Positions 44,066 through 53,603 of a stretch of 64,000 nt of DNA are shown one piece after another (the stretch's first letter is position 1; each line of letters begins with the position of its first letter). The notes below the pieces were generated by a model. That model ran no database searches and had not been told where the DNA came from. It was given only the letters and a program-made list of their open reading frames with translations. The translations under genes and the position numbers were made by a program. Source of the stretch: Saprospiraceae bacterium (GTDB lineage: Bacteria; Bacteroidota; Bacteroidia; Chitinophagales; Saprospiraceae); assembly GCA_019638385.1 (NCBI GenBank), contig JAHBTW010000006.1, positions 223,565 to 287,564 of the forward strand. Direction: 5' to 3'.

Positions 44066-46315
44066 ATGTCCACTCGCATCTACGGCATACGGCATCACGG
44101 GTCGGGTTCGGCGCGCAGCCTGTTGCAGGCGCTGGAAGCGCAGCAGCCCGATTGCCTGCTGGTAGAGCACCCTGCCGATACCAATGCCGCGCTGCAACAA
44201 ATTGCCACGCCCGGCCTCACGCCCCCGGTAGCCTTGTTGGTTTATGACCCTAAAGCATTCCACCGGGCCTACTACTATCCCTTTGCCCGCTTCTCGCCGG
44301 AGTGGCAGGCCCTGCAATGGGCCACCGAACGCGGGGTTCCGGTATGGCCGATGGACCTGCCGGCCGGTATGCAGTTGTTGCATCAGGAGGAAAATGCCCG
44401 CGAACCACTGCTCGTGCAAGAAGCTGCGGATGAGGAAGCGCTCCAAATGGAACGCGACCCTTTCGCCAGTCTGGCAGCGCTGGCCGGGTATGCCGATAGC
44501 GAACGTTGGTGGGAATCCGTATTGGAACAATCGGCCGCCGGCAGCGAGGTATTTGAAGTTATTACCGATATGATGCGCACCCTCCGCGAGGCAACGGCAG
44601 GCCGCGAATCGGCTCTCACGCTGCTGCGCGAAGCATTTATGCGCAAAACCATCCGACAGGCGCACGACACCGGTTTTCGCAACATGGCCGTGGTGTGCGG
44701 CGCCTGGCACGGCCCTGCCCTCGAAGGCTGGCAAAGTATAAAAGCAGCAAAAGACAACGCCCTGCTGCGCGGCCGGAAAAAAGTGGCCGTGCAGGCGGCC
44801 TGGGTTCCCTGGACCTACGAGCGGCTGGCCTTTGAAAGCGGATACGGCGCCGGGGTTTTGTCGCCGGCATGGTACGAGCTGCTCTTCGATCAGCCTGCCG
44901 AAACCTTGTATCGCTGGATGGTGCGCGCCGCCGGCCTGCTGCGGCAGGAAGACATTGACATCTCCACCGCGCATGTGATGGATGCCGCCCGCCTCGCCGG
45001 CGCATTGGCGGCCATGCGGCGCCGTTCCGTGCCGGGCATAGAAGACATGGAAGAGGCGGCAGCAACCGTGTTTTTTCAGGGCAACCGCGAAGTGTTTCAA
45101 CTCATCCGAAAGCGCCTCATCATCGGCGAAAACATCGGAACAGTACCCGGCTCGCTGCCCGCAGCGCCCTTGCTGCGCGATCTGGAACAGGAAATCCGCT
45201 CGGCCCGCCTCAGCAAAGAATACGCCTCGTTGGAGGAGCTTGTGAAAGAACTTGATCTGCGCACCGATACCCAACTGCGCGCTTCCCGGCTGCTGCACCG
45301 CCTCCTGCTTCTGGCGGTTCCCTGGGGCGCCGTGCAGGAGAGAACGGGCGCGGGCATCGGCACCTTCAAAGAAATATGGCGGCTCAAATGGCTGCCCGAC
45401 TACACGCTCCGGCTCCTACAGGCCGGCCAATGGGGCAATACCGTGGAAAGCGCCGCCCTGCACTGCGCATTGGACCGCAGCCGCCGCTCAGATGAATTAC
45501 CCGTTCTGGCGAACCTCGCCGCTGAAGTGCTGCGCGCCGGTCTCGATGAAGCGCTCGCTCCGCTCATCCTTCGCTTAGAAGCCACCGCAGCGCTGGCCAG
45601 AGATGTGTATTTGCTCATGGACGCCCTGCCGGGCCTCGTGGCCATCGCCCGCTACGGCAGTGTGCGTCGAACCGATGCCGGGGCTGTGTTGCAACTCATC
45701 CGCCACATCATCCCCCGCATCGCGCCGGCATTGCCCGTTGCTTGTATGCAAATAGAGGAAGAGCCTGCCGACGAATTGTTTGGAAAAGTATTGGAAACCA
45801 ATCGCAACGTGTTGCTGCTCGGCGAGGCGCCGCTCCTCCAATATTGGCAGCAGGCATTGCGCCACATTGCCGAAGCTGTCGGCATACACCCGCTCCTGCA
45901 AGGCGGCGCAACGCGCTTGCTCTTTGACAGAAATATGCTTTCGCAAGACGAAACCGGCCGGTTGTTTTCGCTCGCGCTGTCGGTCGGCAACGAACCGCTT
46001 TTTTCCGCCCGCTGGATTGAGGGTTTTCTCCACGGCAGCGGCCTGCTGCTCCTACATTACCCGCCGCTGTGGGATCTGATTGACGATTGGGTGTCGGGGC
46101 TGGAACAGGAGCGGTTCCGGGAGGTGCTGCCCCTGTTAAGGCGCACTTTTTCGGCTTTCCCCGGCCCGGAACGGCAGAAAATGCTGGCATTAGCGCAACA
46201 ATCGGGGCGCAGCGCTGCAACTGACTCGGTCGGCGCACTGGACGAAGGCCGCCTCGCCATCATCCGTCCTACGCTGGAACTTTTGCTCAAAACACCCCTC
46301 GCGCCGAAAAATTAA
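44066..46315 (+). CDS. DUF5682 family protein (YehM-like)
   Basis: 749 aa, close to the length of E. coli YehM. N-terminus TRIYGIRHHGSGSARSLLQALEAQQPDCLLVE, then HPADTN and the block VVCGAWHGPALEG, typical of DUF5682. The N-terminal half resembles a TraB/ChaN-like fold with conserved His/Glu residues (RHHGSGSA, CGAWHGPAL; inference). The C-terminal half is helical. In other genomes it is next to a MoxR AAA ATPase, DUF5691, SWIM and VWA genes; here it is alone, divergent from holA. Function unknown; a chaperone or conflict-related MoxR system is likely. Confidence 0.83.
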   Translation: MSTRIYGIRHHGSGSARSLLQALEAQQPDCLLVEHPADTNAALQQIATPGLTPPVALLVYDPKAFHRAYYYPFARFSPEWQALQWATERGVPVWPMDLPAGMQLLHQEENAREPLLVQEAADEEALQMERDPFASLAALAGYADSERWWESVLEQSAAGSEVFEVITDMMRTLREATAGRESALTLLREAFMRKTIRQAHDTGFRNMAVVCGAWHGPALEGWQSIKAAKDNALLRGRKKVAVQAAWVPWTYERLAFESGYGAGVLSPAWYELLFDQPAETLYRWMVRAAGLLRQEDIDISTAHVMDAARLAGALAAMRRRSVPGIEDMEEAAATVFFQGNREVFQLIRKRLIIGENIGTVPGSLPAAPLLRDLEQEIRSARLSKEYASLEELVKELDLRTDTQLRASRLLHRLLLLAVPWGAVQERTGAGIGTFKEIWRLKWLPDYTLRLLQAGQWGNTVESAALHCALDRSRRSDELPVLANLAAEVLRAGLDEALAPLILRLEATAALARDVYLLMDALPGLVAIARYGSVRRTDAGAVLQLIRHIIPRIAPALPVACMQIEEEPADELFGKVLETNRNVLLLGEAPLLQYWQQALRHIAEAVGIHPLLQGGATRLLFDRNMLSQDETGRLFSLALSVGNEPLFSARWIEGFLHGSGLLLLHYPPLWDLIDDWVSGLEQERFREVLPLLRRTFSAFPGPERQKMLALAQQSGRSAATDSVGALDEGRLAIIRPTLELLLKTPLAPKN

Positions 46316-46339
46316 AGCCTTCTTAATATTGCCTTAAAT

Positions 46340-46440
46340 CTGAATTCATCTGTCCGACGGACATTTGCAGCGGAAAAGAAATTTTGCTGTCATCATCTCT
46401 CGATGCCTTTTTTTCCTGCAATCTAAAGTCGCTTTCTAAT
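46340..46440. other. Short spacer with a small inverted repeat
   Basis: Contains TGTCCG-A-CGGACA at about 46350-46362, downstream of DUF5682. No T-run follows directly. Nothing else recognised. Confidence 0.35.
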
Positions 46441-46613
46441 CAAGGCTGCGCCTCCCCGGCACGGCCTTGATCTTTTTTGGCCCGCCGGCAACGCTCGCTG
46501 CAATATTTTACTTCCGCCCACACTTTTTCCCATTTTTTGCGCCAGGCAAAAGGGCGACCGCACACGGGGCAGGTCTTTTGCGGGAGGTCTTCTTTTTTGA
46601 TTGGTTTTTTCAT
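46440..46613 (-). CDS. DUF2256 zinc-ribbon small protein
   Basis: 57 aa. [20 protein letters not shown] then KYCSERCRR: the CxxC...CxxxC zinc ribbon of DUF2256, complete length for the family. In many Proteobacteria DUF2256 is next to photolyase/cryptochrome and SDR-DUF2867 genes. Here it is the last gene of the operon starting with alkB, 22 bp after the SDR-DUF2867 gene. Start at 46613 ([12 protein letters not shown]). Role unknown, probably RNA- or protein-binding. Confidence 0.88.
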   Translation of the reverse strand: MKKPIKKEDLPQKTCPVCGRPFAWRKKWEKVWAEVKYCSERCRRAKKDQGRAGEAQP

Positions 46614-46635
46614 AATAAAAAACGGTACGCTCCCT

Positions 46636-48060
46636 CTATCCCCGCGCAATGCGCCGCAACATGCCTTTGAAAATGAATCCGTGAAACGGCAGCACGGCGT
46701 ACCAGTAGAGCCGCCCCAGCAAGCCTCGCGGTCGGAAGGTGGCGGTTTGCACCACGGTATTGTCTTTTGTGATTTTAAATTCCAACCAAGCCTCTCCGGG
46801 GAGTTTCATCTCAGCGTACAGGAGCAGGCGTTTGCCTTTTTTGTCGGCCAGCAACACGCGCCAAAAATCGAGCGACTCTCCGGCAGAGATTTCAACGGGG
46901 TTTTTACGGCCGCGGCGCAAACCCACGCCGCCCATCATTTTATCTAAAAAGCCGCGGAGTTGCCACAACCAATTGCCGTAATACCAGCCGTTGGCGCCGC
47001 CAATGGACCAGATGCGGCGCAGCGCAATATCCGGGTCGGGGGTCGTAAGGCGGCGCACGTCTTTGAAACAACCGAATACCGGTACCTGTATGTGACGGGC
47101 AATGCCCTCGTGTAATACCTGGCTGGTGAGCGCGTCTTTCCAGCTCGACACCACGAGGTTTTGTTCAATTTTATCGAAGGCCAGCGCGATGGCCTGATCA
47201 TAACTGATGAGCTGTATGCCGAGCAGTTCCCGCAACTCATTGGGATTGCAAATCACCGCCACCTTCATGCTGTGGACTAAGTTCACCGCCAGCGGATACG
47301 AGGTGGCCGTGACGAAGTAGAGCCAGTAAGAAGATAACTTGGGCGTCATGACCGGCACGATGAAAATGCTCCGTTTCAGGCCCCGCACTCCGGCAAAGCG
47401 CAGGAGCATTTCTTTGTAGGTGAGCACATCGGGGCCGCCTATGTCGAAGCTGCGGTTGTAGGTTTTTTCGTGGAGCAACACGCCCTTCAGGAACTCAATC
47501 ACATTGCGAATGGCAATGGGCTGGCAGCGGGTGTGGAGCCAACGCGGCGCTACCATGACCGGCAGTTTTTCCACCAAATCGCGAATGATTTCAAAAGAAG
47601 CGCTGCCCGACCCCACGATGATGCCGGCCCGGAGCGTAGTGAGCGGATAGGATGCGCCGGATAAAATGGCTTCCACGTTTTTGCGGGAGATGAGGTGTTT
47701 GGAGAGTTGGACCTCATTCACAATACCGCTGAGATAAATGACCTGCTTCACCTGCGTTTGCTCCATCCGCGCCACAAAGTTTTGCGCAGAAAGCGCCTCC
47801 AACGGTTCAAAATCCTCGCCGGGCGCCGACATAGAGTGAATGAGGTAGTACGCCACATCAATGTCATCCGGTATGTTGCGGAGGCTGTCTTTATGTAAAA
47901 AATCTACCTCAACTACCTGAACGGAAGCGGAAGCGTACCGCGCAGCATTGAACCGGCTTTTGTCGCGCACGCAACACACCACCGAGTGGCCGTCTTCGAG
48001 CAGCACGGGGAGCAGCCGTTGCGCAATGTAACCCGTAGCGCCGGTGAGCAGTATTTTCAT
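46636..48060 (-). CDS. SDR-family NAD(P)-binding protein with C-terminal DUF2867
   Basis: 474 aa. Rossmann start [20 protein letters not shown] (GxxGxxG), an NmrA/atypical-SDR body with YYLIHSM, and IYLSGI. The C-terminal DUF2867 (SRPBCC-like) part contains [31 protein letters not shown] and the end [21 protein letters not shown]. Such proteins lie with photolyase and DUF2256 genes elsewhere and are associated with oxidative or photo-oxidative stress regulons. It starts 3 bp after the stop of the preceding SDR gene. Confidence 0.92.
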   Translation of the reverse strand: MKILLTGATGYIAQRLLPVLLEDGHSVVCCVRDKSRFNAARYASASVQVVEVDFLHKDSLRNIPDDIDVAYYLIHSMSAPGEDFEPLEALSAQNFVARMEQTQVKQVIYLSGIVNEVQLSKHLISRKNVEAILSGASYPLTTLRAGIIVGSGSASFEIIRDLVEKLPVMVAPRWLHTRCQPIAIRNVIEFLKGVLLHEKTYNRSFDIGGPDVLTYKEMLLRFAGVRGLKRSIFIVPVMTPKLSSYWLYFVTATSYPLAVNLVHSMKVAVICNPNELRELLGIQLISYDQAIALAFDKIEQNLVVSSWKDALTSQVLHEGIARHIQVPVFGCFKDVRRLTTPDPDIALRRIWSIGGANGWYYGNWLWQLRGFLDKMMGGVGLRRGRKNPVEISAGESLDFWRVLLADKKGKRLLLYAEMKLPGEAWLEFKITKDNTVVQTATFRPRGLLGRLYWYAVLPFHGFIFKGMLRRIARG

Positions 48061-48063
48061 AAT

Positions 48064-48762
48064 TTAAACTTTGAGGCTCGACATGCCGCCGTCGGCGTGC
48101 AGTATTTGCCCGGTGATCCAGCCGGCCTTATCGGAGAGTAGAAATTCGGCGAGGTTGGCAATATCTTCCGGCGTTCCGATTTTGCGGAGGGGGTGGCGCT
48201 GTGCATTGGCAGCGCGCTTTTCGTCGGTATTGAGCAGCGTAGCCGCCAAAGGCGTATCGGTGATGGAAGGCGCAATGGCATTTACGCGAATTTTTGGCGC
48301 CAGTTCGGCCGCCAATGCTTTGGTCAGCCCTTCCAACGCGCCTTTGGATGCCGATACGAGCGAGTGGAAATTGAAACCCGCCTGCACGGCCACCGTAGAA
48401 AACAATACGATGGACGCCGCTTCCGCATTTTTCAACTTGGGCAAAGCCGCCTGTATCGCGCTCACCGCTCCGGCCACTTGTAGTTGGTAATCTTTTACAA
48501 AATCCTCCGGCTTGATGCGCGCAAAAGGTTTGAGGCTGATGCTGCCGGGACAATATACTACCCCGTGCAAGGTGTCGGGCAAAAAACCGAAGTCGGGGTT
48601 TTCATCCAATACATCCAGCGGATGCCAGGATATATTGGAGGCAAGGAACGAAGGATCGCTGTTGCGATAAGTGGCATATACGCGCTCGCCCTGCGCGCTG
48701 AGTTGTGCGGCCAGTTGACTGCCGATGCCCGAAGAGGCGCCGATGATGAGAATGTTTTTCAA
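48064..48762 (-). CDS. Short-chain dehydrogenase/reductase, probable TTG start
   Basis: 232 aa from TTG 48762 (product begins MKNILIIGASSGIGSQLA). Classical SDR motifs: TGxxxGxG as GASSGIG, NNAG position replaced by YCPGSI, catalytic Ser in VLFSTVAVQAG, and the YxxxK equivalent reads SLVSASKGAL, so the usual catalytic Tyr position is occupied by Ser. It ends GWITGQILHADGGMSSL. An alternative start ATG 48840 overlaps the paaD stop (ATGCCATTAA) and would add 26 non-Rossmann residues. Third gene of the alkB operon. Substrate unknown. Confidence 0.83.
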   Translation of the reverse strand: MKNILIIGASSGIGSQLAAQLSAQGERVYATYRNSDPSFLASNISWHPLDVLDENPDFGFLPDTLHGVVYCPGSISLKPFARIKPEDFVKDYQLQVAGAVSAIQAALPKLKNAEAASIVLFSTVAVQAGFNFHSLVSASKGALEGLTKALAAELAPKIRVNAIAPSITDTPLAATLLNTDEKRAANAQRHPLRKIGTPEDIANLAEFLLSDKAGWITGQILHADGGMSSLKV

Positions 48763-48830
48763 AGCTGTATGTTTTGCGGGTATAACTGGAAAGGGTCGGA
48801 TTTGTTCAGTTCTTATTCGCGACACGTTCC

Positions 48831-49319
48831 TTAATGGCATTTGAAATAGTCGAACGGTTCCAGACAGTCTTTGCAGCGATGCAGCGCTTTGCAGGCGGTG
48901 GAGCCGAACAGACTGATCATTTCTGTATTCGTGGAGTCGCAGCGCGGGCAGGGCACGGCGCGCTCCCGGCCGAAGAGAGCGCTCTTGTCGGCAGTGCTTT
49001 CCTGCGGCGGCGCAATGCCGTAATCTTTGAGCTTTTGCCGGCCCGCTTCGGTGAGCCAGTCGGTCGTCCAGGCCGGACTGAGTACCGTGGTAACGGTCAC
49101 GTTGTCAAAGCCATTGTCCTGCAAAGCGGCGCGTATATTCACTTCAATGGTCTGCATGGCCGGGCAGCCGGAATAGGTAGGCGTAATGACCACTTCCACC
49201 GCGCCGTTTTCATCCACGTTCAGCGCCCGCACAATGCCCATATCGGTGACGGCCAGCACCGGAATCTCCGGGTCGGTTACGGTGTCGAGGATGGTTTGTA
49301 TTTTTTCTGTAATGCTCAT
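48831..49319 (-). CDS. paaD: PaaD-like Fe-S assembly/maturation protein
   Basis: 162 aa. N-terminal MIP18/DUF59 domain: TVTDPEIPVLAVTDMGIV, ITPTYSGCPAM (conserved Cys). The C-terminal zinc-finger VPCPRCDSTNTEMIS...CKALHRCKDCLEPFDYFKCH is characteristic of PaaD/PaaJ, a partner of the phenylacetyl-CoA epoxidase. No paaA, paaB or paaC is in the window. It starts 1 bp after the alkB stop, so it appears to serve AlkB or the PaaE-like reductase here. An in-frame ATG at 49334 overlaps alkB. Confidence 0.88.
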   Translation of the reverse strand: MSITEKIQTILDTVTDPEIPVLAVTDMGIVRALNVDENGAVEVVITPTYSGCPAMQTIEVNIRAALQDNGFDNVTVTTVLSPAWTTDWLTEAGRQKLKDYGIAPPQESTADKSALFGRERAVPCPRCDSTNTEMISLFGSTACKALHRCKDCLEPFDYFKCH

Positions 49320-49320
49320 T

Positions 49321-50364
49321 TTATCGCTTTTCAACTGCTTCCACCAGTGGATTCATAGCAGCAAACCACAGCGGCGGTACCAGAGCCGTCAGGATGGAAG
49401 CCGGATAACCTAAGGGCAGTTGCGGACTTTCGTCGAAATGACGGAGAATCTGATACTTGCGGGAAGCTTTGTAGTGATGATCGGAATGGCGGGTGAGTTC
49501 GTACAAAAAAATCCGGCCCAGCTCGTGGTCGGAATTCCAGGAGTGATGCGGCTGCACAATTTCGTATGCACCCGATGCCAGGCGCCGGCGGCGCAGCCCG
49601 TAGTGCTCAATGTAGTTGACCGTTTCCAACATCAAAATACCCACGGCCGCTATGGCTACGGCAAAGGGAATAAGCGCCCAGCCGAATACGGCGCCTACCG
49701 CGAGCAGCCACAACAGTTGCAACCCGCTGAAATGCAGCATTTCATTCGACGCGGAGAAAAACGGCCGTCCTTCGCGGGCGAGGCGCTCGCGCTCCAATTG
49801 CCAGGCGTGGCGGTAGCCGCCGATCACCGATTGCAGCCAAAAGGCATACAGCGTTTGGCCGCGTCGCGCCGAAGCGGGGTCGGCATCGGTGGCTACGTTT
49901 TTGTGGTGGCCCCGGTTGTGTTCTATGATGAAGTGCATGTACAGCGCCGGCAGCAACAGGGCTTTGGCCATGTGTTGCTCGTAGCGCACCGCGCGGTGGC
50001 CCAGCTCGTGCCCCACATTGATGCCGATGGAGCCGACGAGCAGCCCCACGTTGAGCGTAAGCCCCAGCAACTCGTAGCCGGCCGGCCCGCCCTGCGCAAG
50101 GGTGTGGAAATAATACCCGACCAAGGTGTACAAAATGGGAATATTGAGGTACAACAGCACATCGAATAAGCGCCGATTCGACTGCGTGTCTTCCTCCGCC
50201 GGGGATAGGTTCGCGGCAGACTTAGGCAGTATTTGCTCCAGGATGGGAATGATTAAAAACCCTACATAAATAGCGCCGAAAGAGAAGGGGCCTTTCAGCC
50301 AGATGCCCGCGAATGCCGACAAAGGCAGCAGGTAAGCGATGAGATATTTTGCGTCCTTCCACAT
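49321..50364 (-). CDS. alkB: Alkane 1-monooxygenase (AlkB-type diiron membrane hydroxylase)
   Basis: 347 aa with about six membrane helices. All histidine boxes are present: GHELGH (HE-x2-H), [17 protein letters not shown] and the last RHSDHH. The NYIEHYG block distinguishes AlkB hydroxylases from fatty-acid desaturases. It oxidises the terminal carbon of medium/long-chain alkanes, or possibly other hydrophobic chains, in the inner membrane using electrons from a ferredoxin or rubredoxin. No rubredoxin gene is nearby; the divergent PaaE-like FNR-ferredoxin at 50554 is the probable electron donor (inference). First gene of a five-gene operon (50364-46440). Confidence 0.93.
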   Translation of the reverse strand: MWKDAKYLIAYLLPLSAFAGIWLKGPFSFGAIYVGFLIIPILEQILPKSAANLSPAEEDTQSNRRLFDVLLYLNIPILYTLVGYYFHTLAQGGPAGYELLGLTLNVGLLVGSIGINVGHELGHRAVRYEQHMAKALLLPALYMHFIIEHNRGHHKNVATDADPASARRGQTLYAFWLQSVIGGYRHAWQLERERLAREGRPFFSASNEMLHFSGLQLLWLLAVGAVFGWALIPFAVAIAAVGILMLETVNYIEHYGLRRRRLASGAYEIVQPHHSWNSDHELGRIFLYELTRHSDHHYKASRKYQILRHFDESPQLPLGYPASILTALVPPLWFAAMNPLVEAVEKR

Positions 50365-50516
50365 GGCGCTTATTTTTTTGTGAAAACCAATTTTCCGGCA
50401 AAGTGTTCCAAAGGGCGCACAAAGGCCGGGAAGAAAAACCCATGCAATTTCAACAAAGATACGCTACAAAACACAGGGCTTTTTCTTTTTTGGATGGGTT
50501 TACCGGCCCGGCAACC

Positions 50517-50524
50517 TATTTTTG
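50517..50524 (+). promoter_or_regulatory. -7 box of the paaE-like gene
   Basis: TATTTTTG matches TAnnTTTG, 29 bp before the ATG at 50554. Only a weak -33 element is visible, 24 bp upstream. Confidence 0.45.
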
Positions 50525-50553
50525 CCGCGCAAAAAGAGCAACTGAATAAAAAC

Positions 50554-51654
50554 ATGAGCAAAAACTTTCATACACTTCGCGTAAAAGAAGTCGTTCGCGA
50601 AACTCCGGATGCTGTTTCCATTCACTTTGAAGTGCCGGAAAACCTGCGGGAAGCATTCCAATATACACAGGGACAATACCTGACCTTGAAATTCAACATC
50701 AACGGCAAAGAGCAGCGGCGCTCGTACTCCATGTGCAGCAGCCCGCTCGAAACAGACCTTGCCGTGACCGTCAAACGGCTCAAGAACGGCATTGTGTCCA
50801 ATTACATCAATGACCGCATACAGGCCGGCGCTGAAATAGAAGTGATGGAACCCGACGGGCGGTTCTTCACCGCATTAGACCCCGATCAACGCAAAACCTA
50901 TTATCTCTTCGGCGCAGGCAGCGGCATCACGCCCCTGTTTTCCATCCTCAAAACCATTCTGGAGCAAGAGCCGCAGAGTACGGTTCACCTCCTGTACGGC
51001 AACAGGCTGGAAGACGGTATTATTTTCAAACAGCAATTGGACCAACTGGAAACCCGCTACGCCGGCCAACTCACAGTGGAGCACATCCTCAGCCGGCCCA
51101 AACGCGACAAACCCGGCGGCCTGGCAGGGCTGTTCAGCAAAGGAACGCTCAACTGGCAGGGCAAAACCGGCCGCATTGCCGCTACACTGGTATCCGAATT
51201 TCTCGAACAAAACCCCCTGCGCACCAAAGAGGCGGAGTACTTTGTTTGCGGTCCCGGCGCGCTCATTGACACCGTGGAGGCTGCACTGCTGAGTTTGGGT
51301 ATTGACAAAAAACACATCCACGCCGAGCGCTTCACCACAGCGCCCATAGCCGAAGCCGACCGCGTCAAAGGAGTGGCCGGCGCTCAGGTCACCGTTCACC
51401 TCAACGGCAACACCGTCAACATCAGCGTGCCTTCCGGGAAAACCATCCTCGATGTGCTCATTGACCAAAAATACAACCCGCCGTACTCCTGCACCTCCGG
51501 CGCCTGCTCCACCTGTATCGCCAAAGTGCTCAAAGGCAGCGTGAAGATGGACGTGTGTTATGCGCTGGATGACGAAGAAGTGGCGCAAGGTTTCATCCTC
51601 ACCTGCCAGGCGCACCCCACCGCCGCAGAAGTGGAAGTATCGTACGACGTGTAA
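50554..51654 (+). CDS. paaE: PaaE-like ferredoxin-NADP reductase / 2Fe-2S fusion
   Basis: 366 aa. FNR-type FAD domain ([23 protein letters not shown]), NAD(P)H domain ([37 protein letters not shown]) and C-terminal plant-type 2Fe-2S domain [17 protein letters not shown] (C-x4-C-x2-C) with a fourth Cys in FILTCQAH. Identical architecture to the PaaE reductase of phenylacetyl-CoA epoxidase and to other oxygenase reductases. It likely feeds electrons to AlkB, which is divergently encoded. Start ATG 50554; an earlier frame at 50380 is in the intergenic region. Followed by GT2 and trypsin genes on the same strand. Confidence 0.92.
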   Translation: MSKNFHTLRVKEVVRETPDAVSIHFEVPENLREAFQYTQGQYLTLKFNINGKEQRRSYSMCSSPLETDLAVTVKRLKNGIVSNYINDRIQAGAEIEVMEPDGRFFTALDPDQRKTYYLFGAGSGITPLFSILKTILEQEPQSTVHLLYGNRLEDGIIFKQQLDQLETRYAGQLTVEHILSRPKRDKPGGLAGLFSKGTLNWQGKTGRIAATLVSEFLEQNPLRTKEAEYFVCGPGALIDTVEAALLSLGIDKKHIHAERFTTAPIAEADRVKGVAGAQVTVHLNGNTVNISVPSGKTILDVLIDQKYNPPYSCTSGACSTCIAKVLKGSVKMDVCYALDDEEVAQGFILTCQAHPTAAEVEVSYDV

Positions 51655-51699
51655 AAAATGCCGCCGGGCAAACTACCTTTGCCGCACAGCAGCAACGCT

Positions 51700-52476
51700 A
51701 TGCCATCATTATCCGTAGTGGTCATCACCTTCAACGAAGCAGCCAATATCGAACGCTGCCTCCAAAGCACTGCCGGCCTGGCCGACGAAGTGCTGGTTGT
51801 TGATTCATTTTCTACCGACGATACGCCTGCCCTCGCCCGCCGCATGGGCGCCCGCGTGGTGCAGCGCGCCTGGCCCGGATATGCGCAACAGCGGGAGTGG
51901 GCCGCCGATGAAGCCGCTCACGACCTCGTGCTGGCCCTCGATGCCGACGAATACCTCTCGCCCGAACTCCACCGCGCGATTGCGGAAGTGAAAAATGCGC
52001 CCGCCGTTGCCGATGCCTACACCTTCAACCGGCTCAATCGAATCGGCGATTACTGGGTTCGGCATGGCGGTTGGTACCCTGACAGGAAACTACGCCTGTT
52101 CGACCGCCGGAAAGTCACCTTTCACGATGCCGGCGGTCACGACCGCATTGTGCCGGTACCGGGCACTACGACCGCCCATTTGCCCGGGCATCTGTTGCAC
52201 CATTCCAACCCCAATCTGCACGACCGCCTCGCACAAATCAATAAACTGAGCCTTGATTCGGCGCTGTACCTGCACCGTTCGGGGCGAAAAGCTTCCTGGC
52301 TCGGCCTCTTCTTTAAACCGCCGGTTCGTTTTGTAAAAGAATACTGCTTCCGTCTGGGGTTTCTCGACGGTTTTTACGGCCTGGCGCTTGCTTGCAGTTC
52401 GGCTCAGTACGTCTTCTGGCGGGAGTATAAAATCATGGAATTGCAACGCAAAACAAAGGACGCCGACGCTTCATAA
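51700..52476 (+). CDS. Family 2 glycosyltransferase (lipopolysaccharide-core type)
   Basis: 258 aa. N-terminal SLSVVVITFNEAANIERCL, then EVLVVDSFSTDDTPALA and the DxD motif region VLALDADEYLSPEL. The group with WYPDRKLRLFDRR and HHSNPNLHDR resembles WaaE/KdtX-type GT2 enzymes that add a hexose to the lipopolysaccharide core. Cytoplasmic face of the inner membrane. Start ATG 51700 (MPSLSV) preferred to 51658. It follows paaE by 45 bp and precedes the trypsin gene by 37 bp. Confidence 0.88.
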   Translation: MPSLSVVVITFNEAANIERCLQSTAGLADEVLVVDSFSTDDTPALARRMGARVVQRAWPGYAQQREWAADEAAHDLVLALDADEYLSPELHRAIAEVKNAPAVADAYTFNRLNRIGDYWVRHGGWYPDRKLRLFDRRKVTFHDAGGHDRIVPVPGTTTAHLPGHLLHHSNPNLHDRLAQINKLSLDSALYLHRSGRKASWLGLFFKPPVRFVKEYCFRLGFLDGFYGLALACSSAQYVFWREYKIMELQRKTKDADAS

Positions 52477-52513
52477 AAACAGTATATTTGCCGGTCATCA
52501 AGCCAATGCCGCC

Positions 52514-53599
52514 ATGCGGGAAGTGATTGAAAAATTCCGGAGCATCGTCATTCAGATCGCCACGCCGTACAGCACCGGCACGGGTTTTCTCATTCCCTCC
52601 GCCGGCATTATTGCCACCAACGAACATGTGGTGCGCGACAACCGCGAGGTGGTAGTGGAAGGAGAGCTTCTACCCCGCCAACTCGCAAAGGTCTTGTTTA
52701 CTGATTCCCGTTTGGACATTGCGCTCATTGAAGCGCCCGTTCAGGAAGGCGCCGCCGATGTGGCGCTGGCCCCGGTCGGTGCGCTGAAGGAAGGTGATCC
52801 GGTCATTGCCGTCGGGCATCCGTTCGGGCTGAGATACACCGCTACGCAGGGCATCGTGTCCAACCTTCGGCACGAGCAAAACGATATTTATTATATACAA
52901 CACGACGCCGCGCTCAACCCCGGCAACAGCGGCGGTCCGCTGGCAGATGCCGAAGGGCGTATCGTGGGGATCAATACTTTCGTCATTCGCAACGGCAACA
53001 GCATCGGATTTTCGCTGCCGGCTGCTTATTTGCAGGAAGCCATTGTCGCATTCCGAACCGGCGGCGGGAAGGTCGGCACGCGCTGCTCGTCTTGCGCCAA
53101 TATGGTTTTTGAAGACACCGTTGACCGAAATTATTGCCCCCACTGCGGCGCAAAGGTGCAATTGCCTTCCCATGCCGAGTTGTACGAACCCATCGGCATG
53201 GCCTACACCATTGAACAACTGCTCGAACGAAGCGGGCACGACGTGCGCCTGGCCCGCCGGGGGCCGAATGCCTGGGAAATACGCCAGGGCAGCGCGCGCA
53301 TTGATATTGCTTATTACGAAAAAACCGGCCTCATCATCGGCGAAGCGTACCTCTGCCTGCTGCCCAAACAAAATATTAAGCCTCTATACGAATACCTGCT
53401 GCGCCAAAATTATGAAATCCAGGGCCTTACGCTGAGCGTGCGCAGCCAGGATGTGATCCTGTCGCTGCTCATCTACGATCGCTATCTCAATGCCGATACC
53501 GGACTGGAGTTATTCCAAAAACTATTTGAGAAATCGGATTACTACGACAGCTATTTAGTGGAAAACTTCGGAGCGCAATGGAAGTACAACGAGGGGTAA
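52514..53599 (+). CDS. Trypsin-like serine protease with zinc ribbon and YbjN-like C-terminal domain
   Basis: 361 aa. No signal peptide, so cytoplasmic. HtrA-like protease domain with triad His38 (IIATNEHVV), Asp68 (SRLDIAL) and Ser139 (PGNSGGP). Then a zinc ribbon C191-x2-C194...C208-x2-C211 (CSSCAN, YCPHCG). The C-terminal 140 residues (about 221-361; MAYTIEQLLERSGHDVRLAR, GEAYLCLLPK, EIQGLTLSVRSQDVILSL) look like the YbjN / type-III-chaperone-like fold. No PDZ domain. A regulated intracellular protease is inferred; target unknown. Tail-to-tail with the MoxR gene, 4 bp apart. Start ATG 52514. Confidence 0.82.
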   Translation: MREVIEKFRSIVIQIATPYSTGTGFLIPSAGIIATNEHVVRDNREVVVEGELLPRQLAKVLFTDSRLDIALIEAPVQEGAADVALAPVGALKEGDPVIAVGHPFGLRYTATQGIVSNLRHEQNDIYYIQHDAALNPGNSGGPLADAEGRIVGINTFVIRNGNSIGFSLPAAYLQEAIVAFRTGGGKVGTRCSSCANMVFEDTVDRNYCPHCGAKVQLPSHAELYEPIGMAYTIEQLLERSGHDVRLARRGPNAWEIRQGSARIDIAYYEKTGLIIGEAYLCLLPKQNIKPLYEYLLRQNYEIQGLTLSVRSQDVILSLLIYDRYLNADTGLELFQKLFEKSDYYDSYLVENFGAQWKYNEG

Positions 53600-53603
53600 G
53601 CCT

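Noticed and set aside
44012..45298. Open N-terminal extension of holA covering the DUF5682 gene
   Set aside because: It overlaps a well-supported divergent gene and has no similarity to HolA; ATG 44011 gives the correct N-terminus.
45708..46238. Minus-strand Arg/Pro/Ala-rich ORFs inside DUF5682
   Set aside because: Shadow frames of a GC-rich gene; overlapping the well-supported forward gene and lacking motifs.
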